From Candidatus Woesearchaeota archaeon (GTDB taxonomy: Archaea; Nanobdellota; Nanobdellia; Woesearchaeales; JAGWAF01): 8,483 nt of DNA. Below the pieces are notes generated by a model. It made no database searches. It had not been told where the DNA came from and saw only the letters and a program-made list of their open reading frames with translations. The translations under genes and the position numbers were made by a program. Shown here piece by piece: positions 5,972 through 8,483 of this stretch. Within the stretch, counting starts at the first letter, position 1. Each line of letters opens with the position of its first letter. The DNA lies in contig JAFGCE010000028.1 of the NCBI GenBank assembly GCA_016932755.1, positions 1-8,483 on the forward strand, written 5' to 3'.

Positions 5972-6278
5972 GCTTGTAAACTTTTTTGACGTGCTCTTTC
6001 TGAAGAAGAAGCAGATATACAAAGATGATGATTATGCCAAGCTCAAAGAATGCATTTATGTGGTGGGGTATAAGCGTAAGACCTGCAGCCCTCAGCACTG
6101 TGATAACCTCTTCAACAATAAATAGGCATAAGCAGACAAAAAGCAGATACCACGGCTTCATGAAAGTTTTCTTGTTCTGGTATCTGAAAAGCACAGTGAA
6201 AAGCCATACAGTTACAACTACAAATGCCAGGTTATAGTATGGCGCAGTCATGCCCAGCGCATTGTAAAAATCAACCAT
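5961..6278 (-). CDS. Three-helix small membrane protein, 105 residues (paralogue of its upstream neighbour)
   Basis: Family not recognised. Predicted membrane helices are at about 14-31 (YNLAFVVVTVWLFTVLF), 43-62 (WYLLFVCLCLFIVEEVITVL) and 73-92 (NAFFELGIIIIFVYLLLL), with a basic C-terminal tail. The motif VEExIxxLxxxGxxxxPH matches the upstream gene product at identical spacing, and a Trp 12 residues before VEE is also shared, so the two are tandem duplicates. Two Glu at the end of helix 2 and His after the turn could form a polar or metal/proton-handling site (inference). The start at 6278 is chosen over an ATG at 6323 because GAGGT lies at the same distance as for gap, and the longer form would overlap the upstream gene by more than 50 bases. 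The ATG overlaps the upstream stop by eight bases (ATGGTTGA), indicating coupled translation. Confidence 0.8.
   Translation of the reverse strand: MVDFYNALGMTAPYYNLAFVVVTVWLFTVLFRYQNKKTFMKPWYLLFVCLCLFIVEEVITVLRAAGLTLIPHHINAFFELGIIIIFVYLLLLQKEHVKKVYKPRK
5982..5987 (+). terminator. Possible T-tract terminator after the hydrolase
   Basis: A run of six T begins 11 bases past the hydrolase stop, inside the opposing gene. This is a plausible intrinsic archaeal terminator for the plus-strand operon; support is by position only. Confidence 0.3.
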
Positions 6279-6579
6279 AGCTAAAACCTCGGTTAATGTG
6301 TATCTGCATGACAAGTGATGCAATCAAAAATGCCAGTACAAACCCAGGAACTACGTGAGTTAAGTGGGGGGTTGTATAAACGCCAAATGTTTTTAGAGCC
6401 CCTATAGTTTCTTCAACAGCAAAAAGCACAAGCGCGATTATCAGCGGCTTCCATGCTGCAAGCTCTTTGTTTTTTCTTGAAACCTTGAAAAGCGATAAAG
6501 CAATAACTCCTGCCACTAGTGACAGGAATACGGCAGCTATCTCTGCTGTTCCCAAGAACCAATCATAAACTGTGAGCAC
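6271..6579 (-). CDS. Three-helix small membrane protein, 102 residues (paralogue of its downstream neighbour)
   Basis: Family not recognised. Three predicted membrane helices: about 11-31 (TAEIAAVFLSLVAGVIALS), 43-62 (PLIIALVLFAVEETIGALK) and 73-92 (HVVPGFVLAFLIASLVM). It shares VEExIxxLxxxGxxxxPH with the downstream gene product, as well as Trp before helix 2. Here the His pattern continues to PHLTHVVP, with a second His three residues on. A pair acting as a heterodimer is a reasonable guess because both are short, coupled and related. The start is uncertain: GAGGTG at 6589-6594 is followed by ATA-AGC-ATA-GTG. GTG 6579 is the usable start codon nearest to good spacing, whereas GTG 6591 overlaps the Shine-Dalgarno. 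A minus-strand TATA-like element at 6619-6628 gives a leader of about 16 bases, as for gap. Confidence 0.78.
   Translation of the reverse strand: MLTVYDWFLGTAEIAAVFLSLVAGVIALSLFKVSRKNKELAAWKPLIIALVLFAVEETIGALKTFGVYTTPHLTHVVPGFVLAFLIASLVMQIHINRGFSYG
6286..6290 (-). promoter_or_regulatory. Shine-Dalgarno site of the 105-residue membrane protein
   Basis: Read on the minus strand it is GAGGT, seven bases before ATG 6278. It lies inside the 3' end of the upstream gene and is the reason for choosing the short start. Confidence 0.6.
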
Positions 6580-6588
6580 TATGCTTAT

Positions 6589-6594
6589 CACCTC
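6589..6594 (-). promoter_or_regulatory. Shine-Dalgarno site of the 102-residue membrane protein
   Basis: Read on the minus strand it is GAGGTG, nine bases before GTG 6579. At the six-base spacing used by gap the codon would be ATA (6582), so the exact start is open. Confidence 0.5.
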
Positions 6595-6618
6595 TTATCT
6601 CAAAATTGAATTTGCTTC

Positions 6619-6628
6619 TATTTAAATT
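6619..6628 (-). promoter_or_regulatory. TATA-like element of the membrane-protein pair
   Basis: Read on the minus strand it is AATTTAAATA in the 49-base gap after the radical SAM gene. Its centre predicts a transcript start near 6595, just ahead of the GAGGTG signal. The pair could also be read through from the radical SAM gene. Confidence 0.45.
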
Positions 6629-8104
6629 TTATGTTTTTACTATTCCTGTCACGCTTCTGAGCATGTGGCCTGTTATCTCAACATTAAAAAAATTGTTCAA
6701 TGGAATCCTTTCCTTTATCCCGATAATTATAGGATAAGTTCCAATTTGCCTTGCAAATGTTGTCTTTCCGTCATAGATTTCAGCTCTTGCCTGCTTAAGA
6801 AGTGTTCCTGCAGGCATGACCCTCTTCAGCATGGGATAGTCTATGTTCTGCCTTATCTCGTCTCTCCATTTCCAGTAGTATTTCTTGTTTTTCCTGATGA
6901 ATTTGTTTCCGACAGTTTCATGCAGTGGAGTTCCTTCAAATATGTTGACCTGCCTTATATTTATCCTTCTGAGCATCAGGCTGCTGTCCATGATTTTCTT
7001 TAGCCATTTCATGTTTTCATCATGAGTCTGTCTTGACTCGCCATTTAACCCGAATAGTAAGTTGATTCCAGGCAGGAAGCACGGCATTCCGCTGTCCCCT
7101 CTCTTTGCCCCCTCCCTGTTGATTATCCGGACTGCCTCATAGCTCTGTTCAGGTGTTGAGTTGAGGTTGTTCTTCTCAACAACTTCCATGTCAAAGCTTT
7201 CAACACCGAAAGCAGCAACATTTCCCGATGTGCAGTATTTCACAATGTCTTTTGTCAGCTCCTGCCCTTTTTTTGATATGACATTAGCGGGGTTTGCATT
7301 GTCTATGTGAAGGACTTTGATGTTTTTGTTCCGCTTTCTTGTCTTCTGCAAAAGCCCTGGCGCAGAAGGATATGAATAAAAGCATGACTGCTTTCCAAAC
7401 CTGAAATAATCAACACCCAATTTTGAAAAAGCACTAACTTCAGCCAGTATGTCTTCTTCTTTCCTGAATTCAAGCCTGTTTTTTATCGGCTCTGTGCAGA
7501 AAGAGCATCCTTTTTTTCTTGAGCAGCCCTTGCCTGTCTCGATTTCTATAATCCGTAATGAAGGGATTTGCTTTATTATTTCAGCGCCTTTCACAGAATA
7601 CTCCTTTATTTCTTCATAGCTGAAGTTAAAATCCTTGATTTTGCTGAAAACATTTGCCCTTACCTTTTCCCCAAACCTCCCTCCTTCAACACTTGTTCCG
7701 TAAACAGCAGGCCCTGTGAGTATTTTTTCGCAGCTGATGTCCTGAACAAGCTCAACAACCTCTTTTATTGTTCCAGGAACTGCGCTCAGGTATTTGCCGG
7801 GAGTATGGACTCCTGAGATTACAATAACCCTTTCTGCATCTGCAAGAATCTGGCTTGTCTGTTCTGCTGTTCTTGTAAGGTTATAGATTTTTATGTTTGT
7901 TTTCTCGCTCGGCTTCGGTTCCTTTGCTTTTCCTCCATACTGCTTGACAAGCCTTAAGTCATCAATAGTAAGATAATGACAGTTTTCGCCTTCTTCTGCG
8001 AGCCAGCCTGCTATATATCTTGGGTATGTGCCTAAATAAGGAGGAACACCCAAGCCTGCAGGCTCATCTGTGTAACAGTCTATAATAACAGTGTTTTCAG
8101 GCAT
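6629..8104 (-). CDS. Radical SAM protein, COG1031-like, with TRAM-like C-terminus
   Basis: An iron-sulfur enzyme expected to cleave S-adenosylmethionine to a 5'-deoxyadenosyl radical; the substrate is unknown. Residues 9-35 (DCYTDEPAGLGVPPYLG..YPRYIAGWL) match my memory of the start of the uncharacterised COG1031 family. Residues up to about 180 form a Rossmann-like domain of the cobalamin-binding type. The cluster motif is GCSRKKGCSFCTEP: Cys194, Cys200 and Cys203, spaced CX5CX2C rather than CX3CX2C, a variation I associate with this family. ESF (302-304) and the strands after it form the rest of the barrel. Residues 445-489 (FARQIGTYPIIIGI...VEITGHMLRSVTGIV) look like a TRAM-type RNA-binding beta domain. 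COG1031 proteins usually continue with a helix-hairpin-helix domain; here the protein ends at 491. The ATG at 8104 is supported by a TATA-like box 27-28 bases upstream (leaderless). A role in RNA modification is suggested only by the TRAM-like tail. Confidence 0.9.
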   Translation of the reverse strand: MPENTVIIDCYTDEPAGLGVPPYLGTYPRYIAGWLAEEGENCHYLTIDDLRLVKQYGGKAKEPKPSEKTNIKIYNLTRTAEQTSQILADAERVIVISGVHTPGKYLSAVPGTIKEVVELVQDISCEKILTGPAVYGTSVEGGRFGEKVRANVFSKIKDFNFSYEEIKEYSVKGAEIIKQIPSLRIIEIETGKGCSRKKGCSFCTEPIKNRLEFRKEEDILAEVSAFSKLGVDYFRFGKQSCFYSYPSAPGLLQKTRKRNKNIKVLHIDNANPANVISKKGQELTKDIVKYCTSGNVAAFGVESFDMEVVEKNNLNSTPEQSYEAVRIINREGAKRGDSGMPCFLPGINLLFGLNGESRQTHDENMKWLKKIMDSSLMLRRINIRQVNIFEGTPLHETVGNKFIRKNKKYYWKWRDEIRQNIDYPMLKRVMPAGTLLKQARAEIYDGKTTFARQIGTYPIIIGIKERIPLNNFFNVEITGHMLRSVTGIVKT

Positions 8105-8126
8105 TTTTTCTGCTTATTCAGCTGTG

Positions 8127-8137
8127 TTTTAATATTT
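8127..8137 (-). promoter_or_regulatory. TATA box of the radical SAM gene
   Basis: Read on the minus strand it is AAATATTAAAA, centred about 28 bases before ATG 8104, again predicting a leaderless mRNA. The surrounding DNA is very AT-rich, which weakens the call. Confidence 0.5.
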
Positions 8138-8168
8138 TTTGGTTTTTTTGGGTGTATAAAAACTTACA

Positions 8169-8184
8169 TAATAACGTATTATTA
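8169..8184. repeat. CG-centred dyad 1
   Basis: TAATAA-CGTA-TTATTA: six-base arms around a four-base CG-containing centre, partly overlapping the first short motif. It could be a small hairpin or a dimeric protein site. Confidence 0.5.
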
Positions 8185-8215
8185 GCAGATATTTCTTACA
8201 TAGTAAAATATAATA

Positions 8216-8232
8216 AAATAAACGCGTTATTT
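8216..8232. repeat. CG-centred dyad 2
   Basis: AAATAA-ACGCG-TTATTT: six-base arms around a five-base centre, ending at the first full 73-base unit. Similar in plan to dyad 1, about 47 bases away centre to centre. Confidence 0.5.
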
Positions 8233-8400
8233 CTTACATAATAAAATAAATGATTACATAATAAAAGAACTAAAAAAAGATATTACTTACAAAATAAAAA
8301 TATTTCTTACATAGTAAAATAAATTATTACATAATCAAAGAGCTAAAAAAAGGTATTACTTACAAAATAAAAATAGTTCTTACATAGTAAAATAATAAAC
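8231..8400 (+). repeat. 73-base tandem repeat, two full copies and a partial third
   Basis: Copy one is 8231-8303, copy two 8304-8376, and a third begins at 8377 and fades by about 8400. By eye, copies one and two differ at 6 of 73 positions with no gaps. Each unit contains three of the short motifs (offsets 2, 22 and 55) plus a spacer with CTAAAAAAAG. The between-copy similarity includes the spacers. Confidence 0.88.
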
Positions 8401-8473
8401 CTGATTTAATAAAAAAGAGCCAAAATACCCGCAAACCAAGCTAAACAAACAACAATATTATAAAAACCGCAAC

Positions 8474-8483
8474 ATTTATATAT
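8474..8483 (+). promoter_or_regulatory. Possible TATA box at the window end
   Basis: ATTTATATAT at the last ten bases resembles the other TATA boxes here and may drive a plus-strand gene starting just beyond the window. The AT-rich setting makes chance occurrence likely. Confidence 0.3.

Larger units (their letters stand above)
8163..8394 (+). repeat. Nine copies of a CTTACATARTAAAATA-like motif
   Basis: Copies start at 8163, 8195, 8233, 8253, 8286, 8306, 8326, 8359 and 8379. Most share TTACAWARTAAAA. Steps between starts are 32, 38, 20, 33, 20, 20, 33 and 20 bases, so from 8233 on the spacing is regular and close to two and three helical turns. Copies at 8195, 8306 and 8379 are identical over 16 bases (CTTACATAGTAAAATA); those at 8286 and 8359 share the variant CTTACAAAATAAAAAT. 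All are in the same orientation. Confidence 0.85.
8105..8483. other. Gene-free AT-rich intergenic block
   Basis: No credible coding region is seen on either strand: stop codons are frequent in all frames and no tRNA-like or GC-rich structured RNA is visible. It holds the radical SAM promoter on its left edge, two CG-centred dyads (8169-8184 and 8216-8232), the repeat array (8163-8400), an A-rich tail and a possible TATA box at the window end. Candidate roles are a replication origin, a protein-binding array or an upstream control region; none can be chosen from sequence alone. Confidence 0.75.

Noticed and set aside
6279..6323. Longer start (ATG at 6323) for the 105-residue membrane protein
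   Set aside because: It would overlap the upstream gene by over 50 bases and add 15 residues absent from the paralogue, while ATG 6278 has a GAGGT signal at good spacing.
8163..8400. CRISPR array
   Set aside because: The interval between motif copies is 20 or 33 bases counted from start to start, and the intervening sequences are themselves repeated. There are no unique spacers and no cas gene.

Overview
The window looks like archaeal DNA, most plausibly from a small-genome DPANN-type lineage of the Woesearchaeota/Pacearchaeota kind; that placement is inference. Evidence seen in the sequence: an archaeal/eukaryotic-type RNase P protein (Rpr2/Rpp21), archaeal TATA boxes (TTTATAAA-like) centred about 27 bases upstream of several start codons, which implies leaderless mRNAs, and Shine-Dalgarno signals of GAGGTG type in front of other genes. 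Genes are tightly packed, with overlapping ends. Coding DNA has moderate GC, while the last 380 bases are extremely AT-rich.

Left part (1-2774, plus strand): the 3' end of an [FeFe]-hydrogenase catalytic subunit, followed by a two-gene glycolytic operon of bacterial-type GAPDH and phosphoglycerate kinase. Together they suggest a fermentative carbon metabolism in which reductant from GAPDH is disposed of as H2. All three enzymes are bacterial-looking in an archaeal background.

Middle (2764-5971): a long coiled-coil protein on the minus strand overlaps the end of pgk by 11 bases. It is divergent from rpr2, and the two leaderless promoters share 73 bases. Downstream of rpr2 a new TATA box starts a three-gene overlapping set: an unrecognised 89-residue protein, a single-pass membrane protein, and a membrane-anchored alpha/beta hydrolase with a complete Ser-Asp-His triad. 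The last two share an N-terminal plan: charged tail, membrane helix, then a Thr-Gly motif a few residues outside.

Right part (5961-8104, minus strand): two overlapping genes encode paralogous three-helix membrane proteins, whose downstream member again overlaps the convergent hydrolase gene by 11 bases. Upstream of them lies a radical SAM enzyme resembling the uncharacterised COG1031 family. It has a CX5CX2C cluster motif and seems to lack the usual C-terminal helix-hairpin-helix part.

Far right (8105-8483): a gene-free, AT-rich block built from nine copies of a CTTACATARTAAAATA-like motif at 20/20/33-base spacing. This makes a 73-base higher-order tandem repeat, preceded by two CG-centred dyads. 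It is the most unexplained structure in the window.
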